Assembly: GCA_021292165.1 (NCBI GenBank)
Contig: CM037879.1
Span: 261,585,921-261,649,920, forward strand
Origin: Shinisaurus crocodilurus
Taxonomy: Eukaryota > Chordata > Lepidosauria > Squamata > Shinisauridae
Reading direction: 5' to 3'
Length of the DNA stretch: 64,000 nt
Part shown: piece by piece, positions 35,623 to 46,530 of the stretch
How the letters are laid out: each line of letters opens with the position of its first letter
Numbering within the stretch: the stretch's first letter is position 1
Made by a program: the position numbers and the translations under genes
The notes under the pieces: generated by a model
The model's input: the letters and a program-made list of their open reading frames with translations, nothing else
The model's database searches: none
Told to the model about the DNA's origin: nothing

Positions 35623-36103
35623 CTTGGAAAAAAGAGCCACATAGTTAAATATTTCTCAGGTGGAAGGCCTCAACACTCCTTCACAGTTCCCAGAAACTAA
35701 AAGGTAATTTTTAAGATCCCTAGATTTTGTCTGAGAATGCTTCAGCAAAGATGCAAGCTTATAGCAACACACACGACACATGCTAGTCCTCCTTCAGATG
35801 AGACATGGTAGCTTCTCTCTCCAGGGATCTGAATATTTGCATAAGTGCAAAGCCAAATTAACACACCCAAAAATGCAAGTTTTTGTACACAACTTATCTT
35901 ATCCAACTCAGTACTATTGAGATGCACTCTTTTATTTCTGGAATATATCAACATAAGAAAAAACATGAAGATAAATATCACTGTAGTTCTTCAAAGAATG
36001 TAGCATACAAGGTTTTGCCTATAAATACCTAACACAACAACACTGAGCTTAAATCGGAGATAACTTTGCAAGTACCGTAGGTTATTTGCTCGTTGCATTA
36101 AAT

Positions 36104-36238
36104 CAGTGTTCTCCAACCTTGGGTCCCCAGATGTTTTTGGCCTACAACTCTCAGCATGCCCCAGCCAGCGTAGCTGGCTGGGGCATGCTAGGAGTTGTAG
36201 GCCAAAAACATCTGGGGACCCAAGGTTGGAGAACACTG
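36104..36238. mobile_element. hAT MITE with 8-bp duplication (135 bp)
   Basis: A nearly perfect palindrome: CAGTGTTCTCCAACCTTGGG at the left and its complement at the right. It is flanked by CATTAAAT at 36096-36103 and 36239-36246. CAGTG ends with an 8-bp duplication fit the hAT superfamily. Confidence 0.9.
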
Positions 36239-36626
36239 CATTAAATGTTGCTCCTGAACTGTTGCTAACCTGAACTGCTAAATGTTGCTGATCTTAAATA
36301 CAAACATGTTGATTGTATCGGATTTGAGTCGTCAGGAGTCTATAGCTCAATTAATCTTTCTATTTTGGGATCATCAACCTCAACCCATAAACCAGTCCTG
36401 TACAGAAAATATAGAATACCCACTGTATGTATTGCTATTGTATTTGAGGTCTCAGTTTTCCTACATGCACACTGTCATGCATTTCAAACAGTGGTATGCT
36501 TCGTGGGACAGAGTACGACTGATACCCTCTTTCACCTCACTCATAAGTGATTGATTATAACAAGAGGTTCAAACCCAAGTTAGCTGGTTCACACAAATGT
36601 CCAAAGTGCTGAGTAGAAGTAGATAC

Positions 36627-36702
36627 CTCATGAGGAGAAACAGGTCTTGTTACATTAAAACTTTCTTCAACATCTGGATTACCCACATAGATATTAAGAT
36701 AC
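36627..36702 (-). CDS. POLR3B: POLR3B coding exon 5 (residues 76-101)
   Basis: 76 nt. It starts with G completing a lysine codon (AA|G), then [20 protein letters not shown] to PHE, ending in phase 0. The acceptor is TTGCAG before 36702. The donor GTATCTACTT after 36627 is unusual for a major-class intron. Confidence 0.96.
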
Positions 36703-36837
36703 CTGCAACATAAGACCCAATAAAGTCAAATTAAAAATAGAATATGAGCCATTATCCCAAATATGTAATTCAAGTTCAATGTCATATTTCCATTTACTAA
36801 AAACCAATCGGGAACATATATGAAAAACGACCAATTG

Positions 36838-37056
36838 ACTGGGTTCGCACAACACGATAAGCCATGGTGGCTTATAAGTCATGTTTGTTTCAGAGTGGTT
36901 TGTCATGTTGTCTGAACCCAGCCACAGTGGCTTGTGTGTGGTTAACAAACCATGCTGCTGGGTTCAGACAACATGATTTCATAGATCATAGCCAACTTTG
37001 AAACAAACATGGCTTATAAACCACCATGGTTTGTTGTGTTCTGTGAACCCAGTCTT
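36838..37056. mobile_element. Palindromic MITE (about 219 bp)
   Basis: Left arm GACTGGGTTCGCACAACACG then ATAAGCCATGGTGGC; right arm CCACCATGGTTTGTTGTG then TCTGTGAACCCAGTC. There are further inner inverted repeats around ACAAACCATGCTGCTGGGTT. It is similar to 53365-53535. The target duplication is not clear. Confidence 0.65.
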
Positions 37057-37090
37057 TGAACAGCAGCAAATACAGGGATATCTTTATTTG

Positions 37091-37311
37091 AGCCAGTGTG
37101 GTGTAGTGGTTAGTGTTGGACTGGAACTCAGGAGATTCAGGTTCTAGTCCCCACTCAGCCATGAAGCTCACTGGGTGACTTTCGGCAAGTCATTGATCTA
37201 ATCTACCTCACAGGGCTGTTGTGAGGATAAAATAGAGAGGAGGACCACCATGTAAGCCACCTTGGGTTCCTTGCAAGAGGAAAAAAGGTGGGATATAAAC
37301 ATAATAATAAT
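37091..37311 (+). repeat. tRNA-headed CORE-type SINE
   Basis: GCCAGTGTGGTGTAGTGGTT head, CAGGTTCTAGTCC B-box-like segment, TACCTCACAGGGCTGTTGTG core and GGGATATAAACATAATAATA tail. Same family as 31701-31941. Confidence 0.75.
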
Positions 37312-37805
37312 ATCTTCCACTCAGCTATGTGAGCATTCAACAGATTCTATGAGAATAACAGCAAGATTCCTGGGCCCCTATCTCTCCTTGTACTGGTGAG
37401 AATGCATAGATCAGAGAGGTGGGAACAGCTCTCTTTACAGCAAAGCCAAGACCACCATGTAGGTGTTAAAGAATGTGCATGCATGTCTGTGTGTATCTGT
37501 AAGACATAGCCTAAGTGTGAAGCCTAAAGGTGTATATCCCCTAAACCTACCATCTCATGAAAAAGCACACAATGGACCATATTACAACTGAATCCCATTC
37601 AACTGGATCATTGATATCACATACCGTTTTGTACATCTGTGCTGCTTCACACAAGATTTCATAGCATTAAATTTTCTATGGCGTAAGTTGAAGGGCTTCA
37701 CAGAAACTGCATCAGGATATTCAAGCCCAAAGCTCACATATCAGTCATCTAAGCATGTTGTTTCTCTGTACTCACCACCACCACCAAAATCAAATTTAGG
37801 CTTAC

Positions 37806-37870
37806 TTTAAGTACCACATTGGGTCAGCATCACTTGTAATTTTCTCATTGGCTTTCATGATTTTCTTTAT
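37806..37870 (-). CDS. POLR3B: POLR3B coding exon 4 (residues 55-75 plus part)
   Basis: 65 nt, phase 0 start: [21 protein letters not shown], then AA of a split lysine codon. The acceptor is TTCCAG before 37870 and the donor GTAAGC after 37806. It joins in frame to exons 3 and 5; [15 protein letters not shown] is a strong match to the Pol III subunit. Confidence 0.95.
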
Positions 37871-37896
37871 CTGGAAATAAAAGAGGTCGAAATCTA

Positions 37897-38031
<135 letters not shown>

Positions 38032-38173
38032 CTAAAATAACCACAAAAGAAGATTACCTTTGGTAAAAACAGCAACATATGAATGCCAAGAGCAAATCTT
38101 TCAAATCAATAAACAGATATACCTTCATTAATACTCAAAATAAAGTTTTAACTCAAGCGTTTCCATAATATGT

Positions 38174-38616
38174 GGGCAGAGCAATCCTATGGCCACTAGA
38201 CATCATCTAGGGGGCCATAGGATTGTTCAGACTCCCAGCTCTGTGGTCGGAGAATCGCTTTGACCTCAGATCCCACTCCCCTCCCCGCGCACAGCCAGTG
38301 CAGAAAGAACCATGTTGGCTGCTTCTCCGAGATCACAAAAGCATCCTTGGAGAAGAGGTTTAGTGGGGGTGTTCGGGGGGGGGGGGGGGGGGAGACCGGC
38401 GCTGCCAAGATACGGCATATCCTAGTGGCACCTCAGCCTCCTTCCCTCCCCCTCTGAAATGCTGCAGTTAGACAGCCAAAATTGGCCATCTGGCTATTTT
38501 GCAGGGTGGGAGGAGCATGGAGGTGATCTTCGCCTCCGCACTCCTCCCGCTCTGCATAAGATGCCTGTAATCCTCCGAATTTGGAGGGTTATGGGCATTC
38601 CCATAGGATTGCGCCC
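38174..38616. mobile_element. Harbinger-like MITE, long family, copy 3
   Basis: Left end about GGGCAGAGCAATCCTATGGC, right end CCCATAGGATTGCGCCC followed by TTAA. A G run (about 38378-38391) lies inside. It matches copies at 18540, 30129 and 44518 in internal order. Confidence 0.65.
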
Positions 38617-38934
38617 TTAATTACCCAATGCATGACTTTGGTTTTTACATACTGCAATTCAACCACACCGATGAAACCTGAACTGCTATTTCACAGAACA
38701 AATTCTGAATGTGATGTCACAGACGTCACATCATGTGGATTCAAATTCATGGACGTCAGGAACCACCATTAAAAATGCTACTTGCCAATTCTTCCCTAGT
38801 ATTTGGTGCATCAATTTGGGCCACTTTACACATTGTTTCTCAGGTGCACACCCAATATGTTTTAAATGTACACTAAAAATGTAATGCATAAAGGTGACAC
38901 AGACGCAGGTACAGTTTTCAGGGAACGGGGATTG

Positions 38935-39135
38935 ACTGAAGCTCCCTATATGCAACCTACTGGATCAGAGATAGCATACCTCCAAATACCAGTTGTTGGG
39001 GGAAAAACAGCAGGAGAAGGCTATTGCCCTGATGTTCTGTTTGTGGGCTTCCCATAGGCATCTCATTAGCCACTGTGGGAAACAGTATGCTGGACTAGAT
39101 GGACTACCATCTGATCCAACAAGGCTCTTGTGTAG
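38935..39135 (+). mobile_element. CR1-clade LINE 3' tail relic
   Basis: CCAAATACCAGTTGTTGGGG, TGCTGGACTAGATGGAC and ATCTGATCCAACAAGGCTCT align with the 3' UTR part of the relic at 28470-29265. Confidence 0.6.
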
Positions 39136-39973
39136 ATACAATCGTGAATTAAGATAAATTCTACAGACTTGTTACAAAGTATGTTCCAAGCTACAAAAAA
39201 AAGTATGTTCCAAGCTGCAATTTGCCCTTACATTACACAATATGGAGGTCTTAATGGGTTGTATCCAATGCTGGCCATCTGCCAGTGGAATGGATTGCCC
39301 CTCCATCATCTAGCCCCCAGCCCCCAAACCTGGTCCAGAGGACTGAGGGACCCTCTGGGGCATATTTGGGGAGCATGCAGAGGGCTGCAGGGGAAAGTCC
39401 ACTCACAGAACATTGCATTTAACCCAATATCTTTGCTTTTATAACACAGATGAGAATGAGCACAACATATAACAGTAGCTGCTCTATTTCTGTTGGCTTT
39501 AATTATAACATGGCTCATGAGACAGGAGCTCTGGGCATTAACATCTGTATGGCCATGTTTGTCCTAGTACTACACAAATGGGGCAAATATACAAAATAGG
39601 TGATAGGAAGACTGTAATAGGGAGAAAATCACAAGAAAGGGGAGAAAAACAGACATTCCTTAGTTAGCAAGGTATGAAATATAAAGCTATAGAACATGTG
39701 AAGGTTTCATACCACATAGACAAACTCAAACTAAGAATGATGCGGCACTACACAAGGACAGTTACAATATTACAGAAAGAAAGAAGTTGGAACTTAGTGG
39801 TTCTAGATGGTGAAGTAATAACTAAAAATATGCACCAGGTACAAACTATATTAGCAGTACATGCCACAACTAATGATAGCATGAGAATACTTCAGTTTAA
39901 TATTTTAATTTATTTCAATTTACTAAAACCAGTAAGTCCACTCAGTAGCTACTGTACAGATATACTAACTAAC
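39136..39973 (-). other. POLR3B intron 2, unannotated stretch
   Basis: I see no exon, RNA gene or named repeat. A plus-strand frame of 106 codons (39674-39994) overlaps exon 2 antisense and has no recognisable content. Confidence 0.45.
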
Positions 39974-40006
39974 CTTCAGAAATGCTGGAAGTAGTCTCCA
40001 TTTTTC
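39974..40006 (-). CDS. POLR3B: POLR3B coding exon 2 (residues 25-35)
   Basis: A 33-nt micro-exon, 11 codons, phase 0 at both ends: EKWRLLPAFLK. The acceptor is TTTCAG before 40006 and the donor GTTAGT after 39974. Its placement between exon 1 (…DTVE) and exon 3 (VKGL…) reproduces the known POLR3B N-terminus. Confidence 0.93.
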
Positions 40007-40216
40007 CTGAAAATGAAAATACAGTATAAAACAACTTTCAGAAGATGGGGAATACCTTTTCAAGAAGCTAAATGGATAATACTCTTCTACTCAAAAATGC
40101 TTTAATTCACATTATGTAGACAAGGACATTAATGGTACTAGCACTTTTTAGTTCATTGAGTGAACTCTTAAAACCAATTGCTCAGCTTCAAAGATGTGAG
40201 TGGTACAATACATTTA

Positions 40217-40320
40217 TTTACCACAAAATCCTATGCCTGCCTACTCAGAAGTATGTACCACTGAGCTCAATATGACTTACTCTCCAGTAAGTGGGTATAG
40301 AATTGCAGCTTTAGTCCTAG
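40217..40320. mobile_element. Short foldback repeat, family with ACTCAGAAGTA
   Basis: AAATCCTATGCCTGCCTACT, CAGAAGTATGTACCACTGAG, ACTTACTCTCCAGTAAGTGG, ATAGAATTGCAGC. It is related to 19288-19385 and 42030-42100. Confidence 0.5.
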
Positions 40321-40603
40321 ACCCAGACCTGCTTAGCTGTAGCAAGGTGGCTGCATCATGTGCCCTCAGATCACAGTCAGGCTTTTAATATCCCACCACT
40401 AACACACTGCAGCTCTTCCACGGTGCATTATCTCTTCTGAAACGTTGTTGAATCGCATGTGTGTAAGAGAGCATGCAGTGCAAGAGAGTGATATAGTGCA
40501 AACACAGTAGGTCAGGAAAACTTTTTAATTGATATTGACAAACTTTGTCATGGAAATAAGAAACCACCCTGGATTTAACACATAGTAGTTTCTTCCTGTA
40601 GTG

Positions 40604-40716
40604 CATCCTTCCCCAACCTGGTGCCCTCCAGATATGTTGGACCACAACCCACATCATTATAGCTTATGGGAGTTGTAGTCCAACACACCTAGAGGGCACC
40701 AAGTTGGGGAAGGTTG
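40604..40716. mobile_element. hAT-like MITE with near 8-bp duplication (113 bp)
   Basis: Inverted arms CATCCTTCCCCAACCTGGTG and CACCAAGTTGGGGAAGGTTG. Flanks are CTGTAGTG (40596-40603) and CTGTCGTG (40717-40724), seven of eight matching. Confidence 0.8.
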
Positions 40717-41559
40717 CTGTCGTGATTCCATGAGTGGCACTGAGTTTTCCCCTGTGCCATATGGTGCTAATTAGAATAACTGAGAAATAGCAGAGGGAAC
40801 TATTGAAAGGCTTTTTCATGTTACATTTAGTTTATTTATTTGTTTGTTTGTTTATTCTATATCCCACCTTTTCTCCTGCAAGATATCTTGTATATACTAA
40901 CTAGAATTCTTGTCTTGCAAGTTATACTAATGCTTCTTGCTCTAGATTAGGCATACTCCCATGCAAGTGGGACCACAGACACAGGGTACATGTGGGGGCT
41001 CCATGGAGCTACTGATGTACCATGTACATCATTCCTCCATGGTGGAACACAGCTGCTCTGAGCCCGCAGGACACGGTAATATAGGCTGGGGCAGCAGCTG
41101 CTGATTCAGGCTTCCACGATCCAACTCTGGTTAGGGTTGCCAAGTCTCCAGACCTTCAGACCTCAGAATCAGTGGAGGAGCCTAGGAAATAAGGTGTGAA
41201 GTCTGGCAGATCTGGAGCGGGGTGGGGGCATTATTGGCACTTGGTGGTGGCAAGTGACAGCATGTAACAGGTCAGAAGTAGAGCCTGGCTATAACTGGTG
41301 GCTCAGACACAGAGACTGATGGATATGGGAGCAATAATAGGAGAGGCACTCATCAAGCCAAAGAGAAAATAGCTCAGATCTTGGGTTTGGCCCCTAATCT
41401 TGAGCGTTTCTTCTGGAGATCCTGGGGCTATTAACCAGATTCTTCTCATTAAATTCTGGGACTTGGCAACCTTACCAAGGGTTGGCAAAGACCAAACAGC
41501 AGAGTTAGAAAGGGAGGTGGCAGTGCTTGTGGTATCCCAGCGATGTTTTTCTGTTTAAT

Positions 41560-41920
41560 TTCCAGTAGGGTGGCTATGTTAGTCTGTGGCAGCAGAAACA
41601 AGAGTCTTGTGGCATCTTAAAGACTAACCATTTTATTAGGGTGTAAGCTTTTCCATACTAAAATTGTTAAGTCTTCAAGATACAATTCATGAAGGATAAG
41701 GCTACTAGTCCTGATGGCTATATGCTACCTCCAGTATCAGAGGCAGTATGCCTATGTACACTAGTTGCTGGGGAACATAGGTGGGAGGGTGCTGTTGCAC
41801 TCCTGTCCTGCTTGTGGGATCCTGTGGGTAGACAGTTGGCCACGGTGTGAAGAGAATGCTGGACTAGATGGACCCTTGGTCTGATCCAGCATGGCTCTTC
41901 TGTTCTTATACCACGATTTC
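41560..41920 (+). mobile_element. Interspersed repeat and CR1-clade 3' tail
   Basis: 41560-41680 (CTTGTGGCATCTTAAAGACT, GTGTAAGCTTTTCC) is an unclassified repeat similar to 43345-43450. 41695-41920 is a CR1-clade 3' tail (GGCTACTAGTCCTGATGGCT to GTCTGATCCAGCATGGCTCT), as at 28470-29265. Confidence 0.6.
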
Positions 41921-42029
41921 CAGCGTGGTAGTCCAGGAAAGCTTATGACAGAGCTTGTTAGCCTTTAATGCGCCACAGGACTCTTCATTGCTGAGACAGT
42001 ATAAGACTCTTTGCTTTTGTTTTTCTTTC

Positions 42030-42100
42030 TCATCACTATGGCTGCACTGAACTCAATGGGATTTACTTCTGAGTAAACACATCTAGGATTCCACTGCTTT
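42030..42100. mobile_element. Fragment of short foldback repeat
   Basis: TGCACTGAACTCAATGGGAT, TTACTTCTGAGTAAACAC, TCTAGGATTCCACTGC. Related to 19288-19385 and 40217-40320. Confidence 0.5.
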
Positions 42101-42259
42101 ATAGTAGATCGAAAAGGAAAAGACCAATTTGAAGCCCACTCCGTGTGCAAATTCCCCTGCTCTACCCTACCATCCAAGCCTGCCGATTTTTCCCTACTGG
42201 CTTCCTGAAACAGGGAAAGGTGTGTTAGAAAGATAGCATATAAATGGGAAACGGGGCTC

Positions 42260-42271
42260 TGCGCATGCGCA
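42260..42271. promoter_or_regulatory. NRF1-type site in POLR3B intron 1
   Basis: A perfect palindrome TGCGCATGCGCA, the known NRF1 consensus, lies about 165 bp downstream of coding exon 1. A related CGCATGCG is near 42321. NRF1 sites are common near promoters of housekeeping and polymerase-subunit genes; function here is inferred. Confidence 0.6.
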
Positions 42272-42436
42272 ACCATATTTGCTGGCTGAAGCCCCCAAGG
42301 AGTAATAACGTGAAACTACACGCATGCGTATCAGCACCCACATTTATACATACACTTTGGGTTCCTCAGAAGGACAGGACCAGGTTAGTGCCTCCATTTC
42401 CCCATCCCTTTTGTTGTTCCCGAGGTCTTTACTCAC

Positions 42437-42508
42437 CTCCACCGTGTCTATAGGAGCCGCCGCTTGCTCCGGAGTTGAAGCTCCCAGCTCCGCCGCCAGC
42501 GCGTCCAT
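42437..42508 (-). CDS. POLR3B: POLR3B coding exon 1 (residues 1-24)
   Basis: 72 nt from the ATG at 42506-42508 to the donor GTGAGT after 42437: MDALAAELGASTPEQAAAPI DTVE. The start is chosen because it gives the expected short N-terminus leading directly into exon 2. The sequence around it is GC- and CpG-rich. A longer upstream frame to 42604 would add about 30 residues without family support. Confidence 0.93.
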
Positions 42509-42680
42509 CGCAGGCAGAACCAGCCAGTCCGAAAACAGACGAGAGCCGGTATTCACGATACACAGCGCGCCGCGTGCGTCGGTGAAACCTGCCCCCTGCT
42601 GCAACTCGCGGGCTGCGTAGAGGTTCCTTCCTCCACGTTTGTCCGTCTTTTCCCAAACTCGCTGCTATGCTCGAAAGCAG
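42509..42680 (-). promoter_or_regulatory. POLR3B: POLR3B 5' UTR and CpG-rich promoter
   Basis: The segment around exon 1 (about 42430-42660) is rich in CpG (GCGCGCCGCGTGCGTCGG near 42570) while flanks are AT-rich. No TATA box is evident, as is usual for a housekeeping promoter. The transcription start cannot be fixed from sequence. A MITE begins about 50 bp further upstream. Confidence 0.65.
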
Positions 42681-42730
42681 ATCTCCTTGGTCTGGAGGAA
42701 GTGAAAACGTTTCACCAGAATGCTTGTTTA

Positions 42731-42829
42731 GAGCGCAATTCTGTGCGAGTTTAGACAGAAGACGGTCCTACAACTCCCACTGGGAGTTGTAGGACTTTTT
42801 TCTGTCTAAACATGCATAGGATTGCGCCT
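42731..42829. mobile_element. Harbinger-like palindromic MITE, short family, copy 2
   Basis: Flanked by TTA at 42728-42730 and 42830-42832. Left end GAGCGCAATTCTGTGCGAGT, right end CATGCATAGGATTGCGCCT. The centre is a perfect palindrome on CTACAACTCCCACTGGGAG. Confidence 0.85.
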
Positions 42830-42832
42830 TTA

Positions 42833-43737
42833 GTGTACCTAAAAATCCATCACTTAGCTTGGGACCTCTTTCCCAATTCCCTGTCAACAGATATGTGGGA
42901 AGACATGTGCAGAATAGCAAAGAAATAATTGAAATCAGTAAATTTTTAACTGACTTTACTTTAAAACCTTTGTGAAATTCTTTGGATGAAAGGAATAGAA
43001 ACCCAACCTTGTACTGTGTCTTACCAAAACTCATGAGGAATCTGTTCATCATCTTCAATCATTACACTGGAGTAAAACACCACATATATTTTATTCACTT
43101 TCATTTGTGATTTATTACACCATTTATATGGCACTAAACTCTCATGTATGTAAGATTTATGATTGCATGCCATCTCTTTCCTGTTTGTCTGACAGGCAGA
43201 AATTCAACAGGTATGCAAATTGCCCACTTCTGCACAAATTGCCCACATTGTATGGCAGGAAGACCTGTGCCTGTTGGATTCCTGACATGCAGCTGTTAAA
43301 GGTGAAGAGCCTCTGTATGGGGGGGAGAGAAATGGTAGCCTCAGAGCAGGCTGCTGCAATAAAAACAAATGAATGCCTTGTGACACCTTTAAGACTAACA
43401 AATGTTATAGCTGCATAAGCTTTTGTGGACTAGAGCCCACTTCATCAGATGCATGGATGTGATCCTCCATTGTGTGTGTTACTAGTCATGCTTGAGTTCA
43501 ACAGGGCTTATTTCCAGGGAGCTGTGTAATGATAAATGTTGACATCCTGCTGCTGCAGTAAGTCTTCAGATTTGAAAAGACCACTGTGGAGGAAGGGGGG
43601 GCTGGCTGACCCGCCACAACCCACCCTTTCCTACCTCAAAGGACCCAAGACCCCCAGAGATCTCAAGGTACCAGATTGCCAGCCTCAGCTGTCTGCAATC
43701 CTACTTGAATCTCTGTTCAGGGACTTGCCTTTCTGAC
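42833..43737. other. Intergenic stretch upstream of POLR3B
   Basis: It holds an unclassified interspersed repeat at 43345-43450 (CACCTTTAAGACTAACAAATG, TAAGCTTTTGTGGACTAGAG) and no gene that I can recognise. Confidence 0.45.
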
Positions 43738-44460
43738 TGTAACCTGGATTTAGTTGCTGGAACCACAGAGCAATCCACAGACACCATGTGGGGTAAAAAA
43801 CCAAAGAAGGTTTATTCTGGTAGCATTTTACAACAAGAATAGGGAAATGAGAGAAGCACACAAAATTAGAGAGAGACACTTTGGTACAAAGTAATAGAGC
43901 TACAAAAATAACAAAACCTGATTCCTTATATCTCCCAGGCACACACACTGTTTCCTGGGGGTCAGTTCTCTTCCAGGGTTGGGTCCAGCACAGCCTTGCC
44001 ACCCGGGGGGACTACTTCACCTACCCGAAGGTCCGAGAGGTCCACAAGGCTTGCTTTTCCAAAGCCCTCATTCAGCTAATTTCACCAGGAGCTACCTGGG
44101 GTCAGATCCTGAGGCCACCCGAAGACTTGGGCCTACCCGAAGGTCCGAGAGGTCCACAAGGCTTGCTTTTCCAAAGCCCTCATTCAGCTAATTTCACCAG
44201 GAGCTACCTGGGGTCAGATCCTGAGGCCACCCGAAGACTTGGGCCTCTGCTTGGCTTGCTGCCATTGCTCCACAGCCAGCAACCACGCAACAAACAAAGG
44301 CATTCTGGGGGCAGGCCTTGGATCCACTGGCTCCAAAGCCCCCTTGCTCTCCTGGCATGTTACTGGATTGGGCTCCATAACTACACCAGGCTGAAACTGA
44401 TGGGGAAAGTGTGTGGGGGGGGATCTACTGGGCGGGGGGAGAGAGGCAAAAAAATCACCC
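43738..44460 (-). mobile_element. LTR-like segment with 112-bp tandem duplication
   Basis: It begins TGTAACCTGGATTTAG. On the minus strand it has GAATAAACC (plus-strand GGTTTATTC near 43809), a possible poly(A) signal, and the layout resembles the gypsy LTRs here. No clear right boundary or target duplication was found. The 264-codon plus-strand frame across it reads the duplication twice and is not a gene. Confidence 0.35.
44021..44244 (+). repeat. Perfect tandem duplication, 112-bp unit
   Basis: CTACCCGAAGGTCCGAGAGG begins at 44021 and again at 44133. The two 112-bp units appear identical by eye, ending CCGAAGACTTGGGC. Confidence 0.9.
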
Positions 44461-44517
44461 CTTACTCCCTGCTTTGGCTCCCATCAGCTGGCAAGTTGTT
44501 GAAAACAGCGTATCTGC

Positions 44518-44940
44518 CAGAGAGAGCAATCCTATGGTCCCTGGGAGAGCATCCCAGGGACCATAGGATGGATCATAAAACCCCTCTGAGGTCAGAGACA
44601 GTGCTCCAACCTCAGAAGGGGAAGTCAGATCACTCCCTGTTGCAGCCGAGAGGACTGCACCTGGTGCTTCTGTGATGGGAGTCCCAGGAAAGTGGGTGTT
44701 CCAGTGGGTTTGGGAGGAGACCAGAGAGGTGAGGATACGATTTATCCTGAGCCGCCTCCCCTCCCTCTCCAAAGTGCCCTCGCTATTCTAGTGAAAATAC
44801 AGATTGGAGGACAGGAAGGTGAAGATTGCCTCTGCCATTCCTCCCGCTCTGCTGGCTTCAGCCCAGCAGTGCATAGGAAACTCGGATGCCTGAGTTCGGT
44901 GGCTTCCAAGCGGTGAGGGTGCAATCGATAGGATTGCACC
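44518..44940. mobile_element. Harbinger-like MITE, long family, copy 4
   Basis: Left end about AGAGAGAGCAATCCTATGGT, right end ATCGATAGGATTGCACC followed by TTA. The left arm contains a secondary palindrome around TCCCTGGGAGAGCATCCCAG. Confidence 0.65.
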
Positions 44941-45482
44941 TTAGCCCCCCCCCCCCCCACTTGCAGGATTGCTCTGCCCACCCTCAACTAACTTACTGCT
45001 GATTTTGGCTGCTGTATCTACGCTCAAAACATTCAAGAATGAGTGAAGGTGCCCACTGGTGCTTGTGTCTTCATGTTTTGTGTTGCTACTCTTTAAATCT
45101 CATTTTAATCTCCACAACACTTTTTAATTGCAAACAGAATTTAATGAATACGAATATTAACACACACAAAAACAGCTAACAAACCGAGATTCTCATTAAG
45201 CAAAATGGATGTGTGTGTTTGTGTGCAAATGAAGGTAAATGTATTTGGATAATTCCAGCAAACATGCAAGGGGGACAAGTAAGTTAACTCAGTTGATTAA
45301 TCTGAACATCAAAAAGGCTATGAACATTAATTAAGAGATACTCAAAGGTTGCTGAACAGACATACCATGCTATATAAAATGCCCTTTTCAAAGTCATTTA
45401 TAAAACCACAAAACAAAGATTGCTTTCTCTTAGTCCTCTGCACAAGTATTTTCCAATAAATATAGGGCTAGATACAGACTAA

Positions 45483-45615
45483 GGGCACAATCCTATTTTT
45501 GTTTAGACAGAAAAAGGTCCTATAACTCCCAGCATTCCCCAGCCAGTACAGCTGGCTGAGGCATGCTGGGAGTTATAGGACCTTTTTCTGTCTAAACAAA
45601 CATAGGATTCCACCT
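45483..45615. mobile_element. Harbinger-like palindromic MITE, short family, copy 3
   Basis: Flanked by TAA at 45480-45482 and 45616-45618. Left end GGGCACAATCCTATTTTTGT, right end CAAACATAGGATTCCACCT. The arms pair on ATAACTCCCAGCAT. Confidence 0.85.
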
Positions 45616-46129
45616 TAAGTTAGTTGCAATTAGTCCCCATCAAAATGGGACTTAAGTTATGGCTAATTTGTCCCATTGATTTCAATGCAACCCAACAACT
45701 AAATTGCCTTGATCCAACCCAAAGTTTCCCCAGGTTGATTAGAAGCTTGTGGAGATATTTTTGCTCTACTTTATCTCCCCACATATGTACAGCTCTTAAG
45801 AAAAAAGAATATGTAGATATAGTCCATAAACAAATGAATACAATAGTTTCTTGTGGAGGTTTATAACATCTAGCCATATCTAGGTCCAAAATATTTTAGA
45901 CTAATTAAGAGTTTCAGTTATCAGTATTTGGGATGCTATTTGCTTCTTGATACAAGTCAATTATGTATCAAACGTCTTGTGGTTCCATACATAGGACCAG
46001 GATCCAGTTTTACACATGTGGAACTGGGCTGGTGGAAGCAGATTTCCTTGCCCTGTCGACCCTATGGCAACCACTCAAAAATCCTAGGCAGAGAGGGACA
46101 CATATCCTGCTGAATGAGATGGGCTACAG

Positions 46130-46530
46130 TAAGAAAAGAGCCATGCTGGGTCAGACCAAGGGTCCTTATAGTCCAGCATTCTGTTCATACAGTGGCTAAC
46201 CAGCTGCCCACGGGATCCCACAAGCAGGACATGAGTGCAACAGCACCCTCCTGCCCATGTTCCCCAGCAACTGGTGTACATAGGCATACTGCCTCCAATA
46301 CTGGAGGAAGCATATAGCCAAACAGAACTAGTAGCCATGGATAGCCTCCTCCATGAATTTGTCCAATCCCCTTTTAAAGCTGTCCAAAATGGTGGCCATC
46401 ACTATATCATGTGGAAGGGAATTCTATAGTTTATCTATGTGCAGTGTGAAGTACTTCCTTTTATCTGTTCTGAATCTCCCACCAATCAGCTTCATGGGAT
46501 GACCACAGGTTCTACTATTATGAGTGTAGG
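46130..46530 (-). mobile_element. CR1-clade LINE relic, minus strand
   Basis: It begins with the inverted tail (AGAGCCATGCTGGGTCAGAC) and runs back into the coding end (complement of the segment encoding the [14 protein letters not shown] motif, near 46410-46480). It is a counterpart of 28470-29265. Confidence 0.7.

Noticed and set aside
42429..42656. Longer POLR3B N-terminus starting upstream of 42508
   Set aside because: Other frames through the CpG-rich 5' UTR do not match the family; the ATG at 42506-42508 gives the expected short N-terminus.
43881..44675. Plus-strand frame of 264 codons
   Set aside because: It reads a 112-bp tandem duplication twice and then enters a MITE; not a gene.
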